This document shows positions 9,438-18,085 of a stretch of DNA of 64,000 bases, piece by piece (within the stretch, counting starts at the first letter, position 1; every line of letters begins with the position of its first letter). The position numbers and the translations under genes were made by a program. The stretch is from assembly GCA_947497455.1 (NCBI GenBank), contig CANMGU010000002.1:528506-592505 (forward strand), written 5' to 3'. The notes under the pieces are model-generated. The model was not told where the DNA came from and did no database searches. It saw only the letters and a list, made by a program, of their open reading frames with translations. The stretch is from an uncultured Sphingomonadaceae bacterium. Lineage in GTDB: Bacteria > Pseudomonadota > Alphaproteobacteria > Sphingomonadales > Sphingomonadaceae.

Positions 9438-9892
9438 ACGCTTCCGTTCGACCCTATCTCCCGACCGATAAAGAGGCCTGTCTCGCCTTGTTTGACAGCA
9501 ACGTGCCACGTTATTTTGATTCAAGCGAACGCACAGGCTTTGCCGATTTTCTGGACGGACCGGACGGCGACTATTTTGTGATAGAGCCTGGCGACAAGAT
9601 CTGCGGATGTGGTGGTTTTGCCAAGGGAGATCGCGGGCAGGCGCATTTTACGTGGGGCATGGTCGACAATGCGCGTCATGGTTCGGGGCTTGGACGGATA
9701 CTGGCGGAATATCGCCTGCAGGCGATTGAATCATCTGGTCAGTTTCAGGAGGTTGAGCTGTTCACGACGCCGCAAATTGTACCCTTCTTCGCAAAATTTG
9801 GCTTTGAACCAGAAGGCGTAGAAAAAGACGGTTTTGCACCGGGAATGGACAAGGTCCAGATGATCAAGAATCTGAGGAATACTCAGGCATAA
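9428..9892 (+). CDS. GNAT-family N-acetyltransferase
   Basis: This 154-residue protein has the GNAT acetyl-CoA fold. The pyrophosphate-binding motif A is NARHGSGLGRILAEYRL near residues 78-94, followed by a C-terminal FFAKFGFEPEG strand-loop. The substrate cannot be predicted. The start overlaps ubiG, with a second in-frame ATG two codons later. It converges on the DUF3224 gene, leaving about 24 bases between the stops. Confidence 0.85.
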   Translation: MAMNASVRPYLPTDKEACLALFDSNVPRYFDSSERTGFADFLDGPDGDYFVIEPGDKICGCGGFAKGDRGQAHFTWGMVDNARHGSGLGRILAEYRLQAIESSGQFQEVELFTTPQIVPFFAKFGFEPEGVEKDGFAPGMDKVQMIKNLRNTQA

Positions 9893-9916
9893 AGCTAAGA
9901 TGGTTCCGACGATCAA

Positions 9917-10381
9917 TCAGCCTTCCGGCAAACTATAGTCAATCGTGTAGCTATGATTTCCATCGACATTTTGGATGTCCATTGTTCCGCTAATTCCGCT
10001 AAGCGCGCCGGTTCCGCTATCGGGCACGATAATGATAGACAGATCCTGACCGTCTTTGGTCATGGTTCCGCGATGAGTGACGATGAAACTGCCCTGTTTG
10101 CCGTTGAGCGCGCCCGTTATGGTTTCCAATGCGACGTAGACACGCGCGCCGGTGGCTTCATTGCCGCCGGCCATCATCTGGCCAGTGCTGGTTCCTACAA
10201 AGTCACCGGTGAAGCTTTTGGTCAAAGACATACGGGCAGGGCTCTCGCCCTCGCCGGATACGGGTTTCACTTCGACCTCAAACGCGCCACTGGCTTTTGT
10301 CATTTTTGCATCCTTTGCAATTGCCGGACTTGAAAGGCACAAGGCCGCTGCCATTGCAATCAGGTGCCGTCCGAGTGGCAT
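9917..10381 (-). CDS. DUF3224 domain protein, secreted
   Basis: This 154-residue protein has a signal peptide (LIAMAAALCLSSPAIAKDA) followed by a DUF3224 domain. Hallmarks are KASGAFEVEVKPV, RMSLTKSFTGDFVGTSTGQM and the C-terminal PDSGTGALSGISGTM. DUF3224 proteins are small beta-barrels of the allene-oxide-cyclase-like type with no settled function. Its start overlaps the stop of the upstream GST gene by one base (TAATG), a coupled arrangement. Most homologues I know of are cytosolic, so the signal peptide is worth noting. Confidence 0.85.
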   Translation of the reverse strand: MPLGRHLIAMAAALCLSSPAIAKDAKMTKASGAFEVEVKPVSGEGESPARMSLTKSFTGDFVGTSTGQMMAGGNEATGARVYVALETITGALNGKQGSFIVTHRGTMTKDGQDLSIIIVPDSGTGALSGISGTMDIQNVDGNHSYTIDYSLPEG

Positions 10382-11052
10382 TAAAAGTCGACTTTTTCAT
10401 AATGGGCCGGTGGGCTGATGACCTCCATGCGTTCCGATAATAATGGCCGGAAAGACGGCCGTGATTTGAACATCGCATACCAGGCTTTGGTCTGTTGATG
10501 CCCGGCCCAGTCTATCCCGCCAAGATAGTCCGCAACCGATATCTGTGCTGCTGCGGTCAAGTCAGCCAGACTCATGGTCGCGCCGGCGAGCCAGCTGCGA
10601 TGGTCGATTAGATAGTCGATATAATCGAGATGCACATTGGCCCGCCGCATGGCTTCGCGCAGCACCTTGGCATCTGGTGGCTGGCGATGAACAATGCGCT
10701 TGTGCATGCGTTCATAAAGCAGAGGTGCAGTCACATCTCCGTAAAACTGCTCGTCGAACCAGGCAACAAGCCGGCGGATCTCGGCCCTGTTGGTGGCCGT
10801 CCCGTTGATCATCGGCGTCTTTTCGACCGTTTCTTCAATATATTCGCAGATTGCAACGCTATCAATGAGAACAATATCCCGCTGATCATGCCGCATGACT
10901 GGAGTGCGGCCTGCTGGATTCATATCGAGAAACTGGTCACGCTGTTCCCATGGCGATTCGCGGACAAGCTCATAGCCCACCGATTTTTCGCCCATAAGCA
11001 GGCGAACCTTACGAGAAAACGGACAAAGAGGAAATTGGAATAACTGCCACAT
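10381..11052 (-). CDS. Glutathione S-transferase family protein
   Basis: The 223-residue protein has an N-terminal thioredoxin-fold domain (MWQLFQFPLCPFSRKVRLLM) with CPFS at the active-site position, as in Cys-type bacterial GSTs. The glutathione-binding loop follows (GRTPVMRHD, then LIDSVAICEYIEE), and then an all-helical C-terminal domain with the SLADLTAAAQ capping motif. It probably conjugates or reduces glutathione adducts in the cytosol. It overlaps the DUF3224 gene by one base. Confidence 0.88.
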   Translation of the reverse strand: MWQLFQFPLCPFSRKVRLLMGEKSVGYELVRESPWEQRDQFLDMNPAGRTPVMRHDQRDIVLIDSVAICEYIEETVEKTPMINGTATNRAEIRRLVAWFDEQFYGDVTAPLLYERMHKRIVHRQPPDAKVLREAMRRANVHLDYIDYLIDHRSWLAGATMSLADLTAAAQISVADYLGGIDWAGHQQTKAWYAMFKSRPSFRPLLSERMEVISPPAHYEKVDF

Positions 11053-11152
11053 ATTGTTGCTGTTAATCGGGTTTGTGTCGCGGGGGAAGGGGCTTGATGC
11101 GTGAAACCGTCAATAGACGGTCAGCTGTCATGAAACGGGATAGCACGAAGCT

Positions 11153-11590
11153 CTATTCGACATCTTCCATTCGGCGTTTCATTCTTTCTCCCATAGCTTT
11201 GAGTTGGGGAAGTAATGCGCCAAATTCGCTCGCCATTATACCCATCATGGCGGTGCCTTTCCGCATCTTGTCCTCCATCTCTGCATTGAAATTGGGATTG
11301 CCGGGTGCGGCAAGATCACCCAATGTAGCGTCAGGATCGATGCGGGAAAATGCCTTTTGGTCATCCACGCCTTCAGGCACGGCTTTCTCCATCGCAGCCG
11401 CAAATTGGCCGATAGGCAGGTCCATCATCGCAGTCATGAAGCCAGACATTACCGATACCATATTGTCCTGAAACGCTGGATCATTCAGTTTTTCGATCAT
11501 TTCCGATTCAGGTGTCTGGTCTTGGGCGGAGGCTGGTGCAGCAAGACTTAACGCTACCGCCAAAAGGGGAAGAGCAAGAAAATGTCGCAT
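11153..11590 (-). CDS. Secreted Met-rich protein of unknown function
   Basis: The 145-residue product begins with a signal peptide (MRHFLALPLLAVALSLA, then APASAQ). The start at 11590 is set by GGAGG five bases upstream; the reading from 11677 is an unlikely extension. The mature part is helical and rich in Met and acidic residues (MVSVMSGFMTAMMDLP, KMRKGTAMMGIMASEF). It resembles other uncharacterised sphingomonad periplasmic proteins and, loosely, the DUF2059 protein at 17.2-18.0 kb. No function can be given. Confidence 0.75.
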   Translation of the reverse strand: MRHFLALPLLAVALSLAAPASAQDQTPESEMIEKLNDPAFQDNMVSVMSGFMTAMMDLPIGQFAAAMEKAVPEGVDDQKAFSRIDPDATLGDLAAPGNPNFNAEMEDKMRKGTAMMGIMASEFGALLPQLKAMGERMKRRMEDVE

Positions 11591-11716
11591 AAGAGCCTCC
11601 TGAATAATTATCGTTAGACTCTGTCTAGCCGCACGCATCTGAGCCAAAGCTGAACCTCTGGAAAATCCAGGAGCCATTATTGTAAACAGTTGTAAAGCTG
11701 CTACAGGCTGATGCGT

Positions 11717-12052
11717 TCAACCCGGTTTATAGATGGCGAGCCGGTTTCCGGAAGGATCGAGACATTCAAATCGCCGGCCACCGGGATAGGCAAAAATCTC
11801 CTGAACAATTTCCCCGCCGGCCGCTTTCACCTGCGCTAGTGCCGCTTCCAGATCATCGCTTTCAAAGGTTGGCATAGGGGCTGCTGGATCTTCCCCGGTT
11901 GCAAGTCCAATTTGCACCGGCCCGCCCTCGACAGCCGCATATTCCGGCCCATAGTCGGTAAAGGCAAAGCCAAAAGCTTTTTCGTAAAAGACCTTGCTCG
12001 CGCTGAGGTCGGTTGCTTTCATTTCCATATAATTGGGCGTGATTTTTGGCAT
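11717..12052 (-). CDS. VOC-superfamily (glyoxalase-like) protein
   Basis: This single-module vicinal oxygen chelate protein has 111 residues. The first beta-alpha-beta-beta-beta unit opens with NYMEMKATDLSASKVFYEKAFGF; the second ends in GRRFECLDPSGNRLAIYKP. Family members include glyoxalase I, dioxygenases and resistance proteins; this short, stand-alone form is often called a bleomycin-resistance-like protein, with unknown substrate. CTGGAG upstream of ATG 12052 is a good ribosome-binding site. Confidence 0.87.
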   Translation of the reverse strand: MPKITPNYMEMKATDLSASKVFYEKAFGFAFTDYGPEYAAVEGGPVQIGLATGEDPAAPMPTFESDDLEAALAQVKAAGGEIVQEIFAYPGGRRFECLDPSGNRLAIYKPG

Positions 12053-12082
12053 GGCTTTGGCTCCAGTTAACGGTGAGTCAGA

Positions 12083-12157
12083 TTAGGGCGCGCAGGATAT
12101 AAGGCCGGTAAGTCCAAGCAGGCCTATCCCTGCCACTACATCGCGCCGATCTGTCAT
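12083..12157 (-). CDS. Possible 24-residue lipoprotein-like micropeptide
   Basis: A short open frame encodes a 24-residue peptide that reads like a complete lipoprotein or twin-arginine leader: RR at residues 4-5, a hydrophobic core (AGIGLLGLTGL), then LISC, which fits a lipobox, and only AP before TAA. The stop is about 30 bases before the VOC gene, whose ribosome-binding site follows directly. It may be a real lipid-anchored micropeptide, a remnant of a larger lipoprotein gene, or chance. It is reported because it fits the leader pattern closely and fills an otherwise empty gap. Confidence 0.3.
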   Translation of the reverse strand: MTDRRDVVAGIGLLGLTGLISCAP

Positions 12158-12200
12158 CCGTCGAGCATAACAGAAGGCAAGATCAAAACAAGAACATCAT

Positions 12201-12587
12201 TCAGGAGCCATCAAAGCAGGCTGCAGGACCAACCCGAAAATAACTCCTGTCGCTGTCGTTCGTATGTTTGAGCAATTCGACCTTGTCACCGATTGAGCAA
12301 TCCAGAATCAACTTACTGGGCCCGCCCAATTGAACGATACTGCCATCTTCCAATTTTACTTGTAGCAAGGTTAGGTAAGTTGGGTCCTCTGCTACAGGCG
12401 GTTGCCAAATTTTCACTAAAGTACCGAAGACAAATTCCGGAGGGTTTTTAGTAGCCGCCCAGAATCCGGTAGTATGGATATAATATAGTCCTACGAACAA
12501 AAGTGCAAAAATTGCCGCGAGAACGAACAAGCCTCTCTCGCGTTTGATTTTCCATAACCAATAAGCGTATTGCGCCTTTCTGCTCAA
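12201..12587 (-). CDS. Small membrane-anchored protein, unknown function
   Basis: The 128-residue protein has a positively charged N-terminus and one transmembrane helix near residues 19-37 (LFVLAAIFALLFVGLYYI). A soluble domain with predicted beta structure follows (VFGTLVKIWQPP, LEDGSIVQLGGPSKLIL) and ends with two Cys-containing segments. It starts three bases after the gltB stop and is probably read on the same transcript. No family was recognised. The base composition is somewhat more AT-rich than gltB. Confidence 0.7.
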   Translation of the reverse strand: MSRKAQYAYWLWKIKRERGLFVLAAIFALLFVGLYYIHTTGFWAATKNPPEFVFGTLVKIWQPPVAEDPTYLTLLQVKLEDGSIVQLGGPSKLILDCSIGDKVELLKHTNDSDRSYFRVGPAACFDGS

Positions 12588-12590
12588 CTA

Positions 12591-15500
12591 CTACTCCGCC
12601 GCAACGACAGCATCCCCGTCCGATAATGGATGATCCAGCCGTTCGATCATTTCCTTCGGACAAACCTGCCAGAAACGGGCCCGCCAGCGATCCCAGTCGC
12701 GCAAAATGGTTTCCGACCAGTTGCTGTCCGTGGTCCGATGATGCGCTTCGATCAGGGATTTGAGATGTTGTTCCCAATAGTCACTTTCCAGCCGCTGCCA
12801 GACAATGCTTTCAGGATTGGCGTGCTTTTCAAAATCACGATCGAGATCGAGGATGAACGCCATACCGCCGGTCATGCCCGCGCCGAAATTATTGCCGACC
12901 GCGCCAAGGATCACGGCATTGCCACCGGTCATATATTCGCAGCCATTGGCGCCGCAGCCTTCGACAACGACATCCGCACCCGAATTGCGGACAGCGAAGC
13001 GTTCGCCTGCTTGCCCAGCGGCAAAGAGCTGACCGGAGGTCGCACCGTACAGTACGGTGTTGCCGATAATCGTATTGTCTTTTGAATCCAGCGGCGAGCT
13101 GACCATCGGGCGAACGACAATCTTGCCGCCCGACAGACCCTTGCCGACATAGTCATTGGCATCGCCAAAGACTTCTAGCGTGATACCCTGACACAGGAAT
13201 GCCCCCAGCGATTGCCCGGCGCTGCCACGCAGACGCACATGCACATGGTCCTCGTTCAGTGCGGTCATGCCATATTTGGCCGTAACCTCTGCCGAGAAGC
13301 GTGTGCCCACCGCCCGATGGGTGTTGCGCACCGTATAGGTGAGCTGCATTTTTTCCCGCCGTTCAAATACCGGCTGCGCATCCGCGATCATCTGTGCATC
13401 GAGACTGTCCGGCACTTCATTGCGATGGGTAGGCAGGTTGAATGTCCGCTCGGTATCGGGCGCATCCACTTTCGCAAGAATCGGGTTGAGATCGAGATCA
13501 TCGAGATGTTCGGCACCACGGCTAACCTGACGCAGCAATTCGGTGCGGCCGATAACTTCCTCGAGAGACCGGTAGCCGAGGCGCGCCAGTATCTCGCGCA
13601 CTTCTTCGGCCATATAGGTCATCAGATTGATCACCTTTTCCGGTGTGCCGGTAAATTTCTCACGCAGTTTTTCATCCTGCACACAGACGCCGACGGGACA
13701 GGTGTTGCTGTGGCATTGCCGGACCATGATACAGCCCATGGCGACGAGACTCAGCGTCCCAAGACCAAATTCTTCCGCGCCCAAAATCGCGGCAATGACA
13801 ATATCACGCCCGGTTTTCAGGCCGCCATCCGTGCGCAATTTCACGCGGTGCCTGAGACCGTTGAGGGTGAGCACCTGATTGGCTTCGGTCAGCCCCATTT
13901 CCCACGGCGTGCCGGCAAATTTAATGCTCGTTTGCGGCGACGCGCCGGTCCCGCCGGTATTGCCCGAGATCAAAATGACATCGGCATGGGCCTTGGCAAC
14001 ACCCGCTGCAATCGTACCGATACCCGCAGCAGAGACCAGCTTCACACAGACCCGCGCTTTCGGGTTGATCTGCTTGAGGTCGTAGATCAGCTGCGCGAGA
14101 TCCTCGATCGAATAGATATCATGATGCGGCGGTGGCGAGATAAGCGTGACACCCGGGGTCGAGTGGCGCAGCTTGGCGATAAATTCGGTGACCTTAAACC
14201 CTGGCAATTGGCCACCTTCTCCGGGCTTGGCGCCCTGGGCCACCTTGATTTCTACCTCTTCGCAAGCGCCGAGATATTCTGCTGTTACGCCAAAGCGGCC
14301 GGATGCGACCTGCTTGATCGGACTGGAGGCATTGTCGCCATTTTCAAATGGCGTATAGCGGCGTTTTTCTTCCCCGCCTTCGCCGGACACCGATTTCGCA
14401 CCGATGCGGTTCATCGCGATAGCAAGCGTTTCATGCGCCTCAGGGCTGAGCGCACCAAGCGACATGCCGGGTGTGTTGAACCGTTTGCGAATCTCGGTAA
14501 TCGCTTCCACTTCGTCGATCGGAATCGGCTCCGGCGCGTAGTTAAACTCCATCAGGTCGCGCAGATAGACCGGCTCCAGTTCACGAACCCCTTGCGAGAA
14601 CTGTAGATAGGAAGAGTAGCTGTCATGAGCCACCGCGCTTTGCAGCAAGTGCATCAGATGGGCGCTATAGGCATGGGCCTCGCCGCCATCGCGCTGTTTG
14701 TAGAAGCCGCCAACGGGCAGGCGCACCACCGCCGCCTCGAAGGCTGCCTCATGCTTTTCCTGCGCATTGATAAACAGCGATGCATAGCCCTCGCCGGATA
14801 TCTTGGTCGGCATGCCAGGGAACAGATCGTTGCACAAAGCGCGCGACAGGCCCACAGATTCAAAATTATAACCACCGCGATAGCTAGAGATCACGGCAAT
14901 GCCCATTTTCGACATGATCTTCAGCAAGCCTTCATCGACTGCCTTTTTGTGGCGGGCTATGCACTCTTCCAGTGTAAGACCATCGAAGAGACCGCGCGCA
15001 TGGCGGTCGGCAATGGCGGCTTCTGACAGATAGGCGTTCACAGTCGTCGCACCCACGCCGATCAATACCGAATAGCAATGGGTATCAAGACATTCTGCCG
15101 CGCGGACGTTGACCGAGGCATAGGCCCGCAATCCCTTGCGCACCAAATGGGTGTGCACGGCGGCGGTCGCGATCACCATCGAGATACACATATGATCTTC
15201 GTCGATATTCTCGTCGGTCAGGAAAATTTCGGTCTTGCCCTGACGCACGGCTTGTTCTGCTTCATCGCGGATCCGGGCAATGGCATCGCGCAATTCAATT
15301 GCGCCGCCGGTGTTGGACATGGTGCAGTCAATTTCGGCAACCGCATCGCCAAAGCTCGCCTTTAGCCGCTCCCAGGCACCACAGCTCAAAACCGGACTGT
15401 CGAGCACCAGAACATTCTCGTTCTGGCTGTCCTTCTCCAATATGTTGGCAAGATTGGAAAAGCGCGTGCGCAGGCTCATCACATGGCGTTCACGCAAACT

Positions 15501-17114
15501 GTCGATTGGCGGGTTTGTGACTTGCGAAAAATTCTGACGGAAAAAATGGCTGACCTGGCGTGGTTTCAGGCTGATCACCGCCAGCGGTGTGTCGTCGCCC
15601 ATGGAACCAATGGCTTCCTTGGCATCTTCGACCATTGGCGCGAGAATGACTTCCATGTCCTCCAGCGTATGGCCAGCAGCCGTCTGACGACGGATCAGTT
15701 CTTCCTTGGAGAAATTCATGCCAGCATTGGCTGGCGCCGGGGGCAGGTCATCCATCGTCTGGAATCCCTTGACCAGCTCGGGATAAGGTTCTTCGGACGC
15801 AATCTGATCCTTGATCGCCTTGTCGGTGAAGACGACACCTTCATCCAGATCCACCGCGATCATCTGGCCTGGGCCCAGGCGACCCTTTTCGATAATCTGG
15901 CTTTCGGGGACCACAACCATACCGGTTTCGGATCCGATAATCAGCAGATTATCAGACGTTTTGTTGTAGCGCAGCGGTCGCAGCGCATTGCGATCCACTC
16001 CGGCGACCGCCCATCGGCCATCGGTCATGGCCAGCGCCGCTGGACCATCCCATGGCTCCATGACACTCGCCATATATTCATACATGGCTTTGTGATTAGC
16101 GGGCATCTCTGCTTCATTTTGCCAGGCTTCGGGAACAAGCATTAACTTTGCCGTCGGTGCATCGCGGCCAGAGCGGCAGATGGTTTCAAACACGGCATCC
16201 AGTGCGGCCGTATCCGACGCGCCCGCCGGGATTACGGGTTTGATATCTTCCGAATGATCACCAAAAGCGAGGCTCGCCATTTTGATCTCGTGACTTTTCA
16301 TCCAGTTTTTATTGCCCCGGATCGTGTTGACTTCACCATTATGGGCAAGCGTCCGGAAAGGCTGGGCCAGCCACCATTGCGGGAATGTATTGGTCGAATA
16401 GCGCTGATGGAAAATCGCAACGCGACTTTCAAAACGCTCGTCGGTCAGGTCCGGATAGAAGACGGACAGTGATTCTGCGAGAAACAGACCCTTGTAGATA
16501 ATCGAGCGACAGGACAGGCTGCAGACATAGAAATCGTGGATTTGTGCCGCCACCACTTTCTTCTCGATCCGACGGCGAATGAGATAGAGGTTTTTTTCAA
16601 ACTCTGCTGCGCTCTGGCGTTCTGGCAACGGACCGGCGATCATGATCTGCTCAATCTCCGGACGGGTATTTTGCGCCTTCACACCAATAACGGACACGTC
16701 AACGGGTACTTGCCGCCAGCCATAAATTTTATAACCCGCTTCGATAATTTCCGCTTCAACAATTGTCCGACAGGTTTCCTGTGCACTGAGGTCCGTGCGC
16801 GGCAGGAAAATCATGCCCACGGCCAGCCGGTTGGGCATCACTTTATGACCGCTATCAGCAATCGCATCGTCAAAGAAACGCTCGGGTAAGTCGACATGCA
16901 GTCCGGCCCCGTCACCAGTCATACCATCTGCATCCACCGCCCCGCGATGCCATACTGCTTTCAGCGCATCAATTGCCGAGGATACGACCCGCCGTGACGG
17001 TTTGCCATCGGTTGCCGCAACCAGACCGACACCGCAGGCATCGGATTCAAATTCAGGCCGGTACATACCGGTTTCGGCAAGGCGCTTATGTTCGGGCGTT
17101 GGGTAGTGTGTCAT
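12591..17114 (-). CDS. gltB: Glutamate synthase (NADPH) large subunit
   Basis: This 1,507-residue enzyme transfers the glutamine amide to 2-oxoglutarate, giving two glutamates. The order is standard: an Ntn-type glutaminase domain with Cys27 (SDACGVGLV) expected to become the N-terminal nucleophile after loss of a 26-residue propeptide; a central domain to about residue 760; the FMN-binding synthase domain to about 1190, with the 3Fe-4S cysteines CIMVRQCHSNTC near 1127; and a GXGXG beta-helix at the C-terminus. It lies downstream of gltD and a DUF2059 gene on the same strand. Confidence 0.97.
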   Translation of the reverse strand: MTHYPTPEHKRLAETGMYRPEFESDACGVGLVAATDGKPSRRVVSSAIDALKAVWHRGAVDADGMTGDGAGLHVDLPERFFDDAIADSGHKVMPNRLAVGMIFLPRTDLSAQETCRTIVEAEIIEAGYKIYGWRQVPVDVSVIGVKAQNTRPEIEQIMIAGPLPERQSAAEFEKNLYLIRRRIEKKVVAAQIHDFYVCSLSCRSIIYKGLFLAESLSVFYPDLTDERFESRVAIFHQRYSTNTFPQWWLAQPFRTLAHNGEVNTIRGNKNWMKSHEIKMASLAFGDHSEDIKPVIPAGASDTAALDAVFETICRSGRDAPTAKLMLVPEAWQNEAEMPANHKAMYEYMASVMEPWDGPAALAMTDGRWAVAGVDRNALRPLRYNKTSDNLLIIGSETGMVVVPESQIIEKGRLGPGQMIAVDLDEGVVFTDKAIKDQIASEEPYPELVKGFQTMDDLPPAPANAGMNFSKEELIRRQTAAGHTLEDMEVILAPMVEDAKEAIGSMGDDTPLAVISLKPRQVSHFFRQNFSQVTNPPIDSLRERHVMSLRTRFSNLANILEKDSQNENVLVLDSPVLSCGAWERLKASFGDAVAEIDCTMSNTGGAIELRDAIARIRDEAEQAVRQGKTEIFLTDENIDEDHMCISMVIATAAVHTHLVRKGLRAYASVNVRAAECLDTHCYSVLIGVGATTVNAYLSEAAIADRHARGLFDGLTLEECIARHKKAVDEGLLKIMSKMGIAVISSYRGGYNFESVGLSRALCNDLFPGMPTKISGEGYASLFINAQEKHEAAFEAAVVRLPVGGFYKQRDGGEAHAYSAHLMHLLQSAVAHDSYSSYLQFSQGVRELEPVYLRDLMEFNYAPEPIPIDEVEAITEIRKRFNTPGMSLGALSPEAHETLAIAMNRIGAKSVSGEGGEEKRRYTPFENGDNASSPIKQVASGRFGVTAEYLGACEEVEIKVAQGAKPGEGGQLPGFKVTEFIAKLRHSTPGVTLISPPPHHDIYSIEDLAQLIYDLKQINPKARVCVKLVSAAGIGTIAAGVAKAHADVILISGNTGGTGASPQTSIKFAGTPWEMGLTEANQVLTLNGLRHRVKLRTDGGLKTGRDIVIAAILGAEEFGLGTLSLVAMGCIMVRQCHSNTCPVGVCVQDEKLREKFTGTPEKVINLMTYMAEEVREILARLGYRSLEEVIGRTELLRQVSRGAEHLDDLDLNPILAKVDAPDTERTFNLPTHRNEVPDSLDAQMIADAQPVFERREKMQLTYTVRNTHRAVGTRFSAEVTAKYGMTALNEDHVHVRLRGSAGQSLGAFLCQGITLEVFGDANDYVGKGLSGGKIVVRPMVSSPLDSKDNTIIGNTVLYGATSGQLFAAGQAGERFAVRNSGADVVVEGCGANGCEYMTGGNAVILGAVGNNFGAGMTGGMAFILDLDRDFEKHANPESIVWQRLESDYWEQHLKSLIEAHHRTTDSNWSETILRDWDRWRARFWQVCPKEMIERLDHPLSDGDAVVAAE

Positions 17115-17161
17115 TATTTTTTCGCTTCAGTAAATGGAAACAACCGGAACGGAGTTGCGGT

Positions 17162-18049
17162 CTAATTCTTTTCGGCCATTTTGGCTTTGGCATTTTTCTG
17201 CGCTTGTTCGAGCGCCTCATAATATTTTTCAAACGCGGTATCGGAATCGATGCTCAGCTTATTGACCCGTTCTCGGTCTTCGTTTGACCAGTTGTCGGGA
17301 TCTTCCCAATTTGTTGCGGCGTCAGAATTTTCGCTGTTTTCAACAATATCTTCAACCGATCTAAACGGGTCGTTTCCGGTCACTTTAACTGGCGGCAGAT
17401 GGGCTGTGGCTTCCTCGACCTTCTTCATAATTTCGGGCATCGCCTGCATCATCTCGGGGACCATGCTCATCATCGATTGCATCATTTCCGGATCAACAAA
17501 GACCATCATATAGTCCCGTGCGAAGGCGCTGCCGGTATCGGTGGCGAAAAATCCGTTCATTTCGGTGAGTTGGCCCACGGAAAATTTGCGGGCATATATG
17601 TTAGTCAGCGCTCCGCGAACCGCTGGCTCCATCCCGATCATCAGGTCGACCATTTCGTCCATGATCACCTTGGTCGAGATTTGCGTCCGCTCTTGGTAGT
17701 GCGGATCCATTTCGGTTGCCATCTCGGCCAGCGTCTTGTCGCCCATACCTTCTGGCATATCGCCCTTGGCCACGCCACCAGCCCCTGCCAGATCACCCAT
17801 GCGCATATTTCCCATGCTCATCATCATCTGGCTCATCATCTGGTCCATCGTGCCCTTCATCATCCGCTCGTAGGTGCCTAGAGGAAAGAGATAGTCGACG
17901 GTTTTCTTGGCGGCTTCCAAGCGCACCGGATCGATAGGCGCTGCTTCAGTTTCAGCGGCAGCTGTCGTTGCATCCGTATCTTGTGCAGCGGCAGGAACAC
18001 TCAAGGCCAAGGCGAATGAGCTCACGGTAATCGCAAAGAAATTTTTCAT
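17162..18049 (-). CDS. DUF2059-domain secreted protein
   Basis: The 295-residue protein has a signal peptide (MKNFFAITVSSFALALSV, then PAAAQ). It has a Met-rich helical middle (MKGTMDQMMSQMMMSMG) and a DUF2059-like segment (LTNIYARKFSVGQLTEMNGF, GSAFARDYM) near residues 150-190. The C-terminus is acidic then Lys/Ala-rich. Its function is unknown. It sits between gltD and gltB with short spacers (36 and 47 bases), so it should be co-expressed with glutamate synthase even though it is probably periplasmic. Confidence 0.85.
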   Translation of the reverse strand: MKNFFAITVSSFALALSVPAAAQDTDATTAAAETEAAPIDPVRLEAAKKTVDYLFPLGTYERMMKGTMDQMMSQMMMSMGNMRMGDLAGAGGVAKGDMPEGMGDKTLAEMATEMDPHYQERTQISTKVIMDEMVDLMIGMEPAVRGALTNIYARKFSVGQLTEMNGFFATDTGSAFARDYMMVFVDPEMMQSMMSMVPEMMQAMPEIMKKVEEATAHLPPVKVTGNDPFRSVEDIVENSENSDAATNWEDPDNWSNEDRERVNKLSIDSDTAFEKYYEALEQAQKNAKAKMAEKN

Positions 18050-18085
18050 TTTTTACTCCGAACTGGGTGGTCAAAAAGGGGGGGG

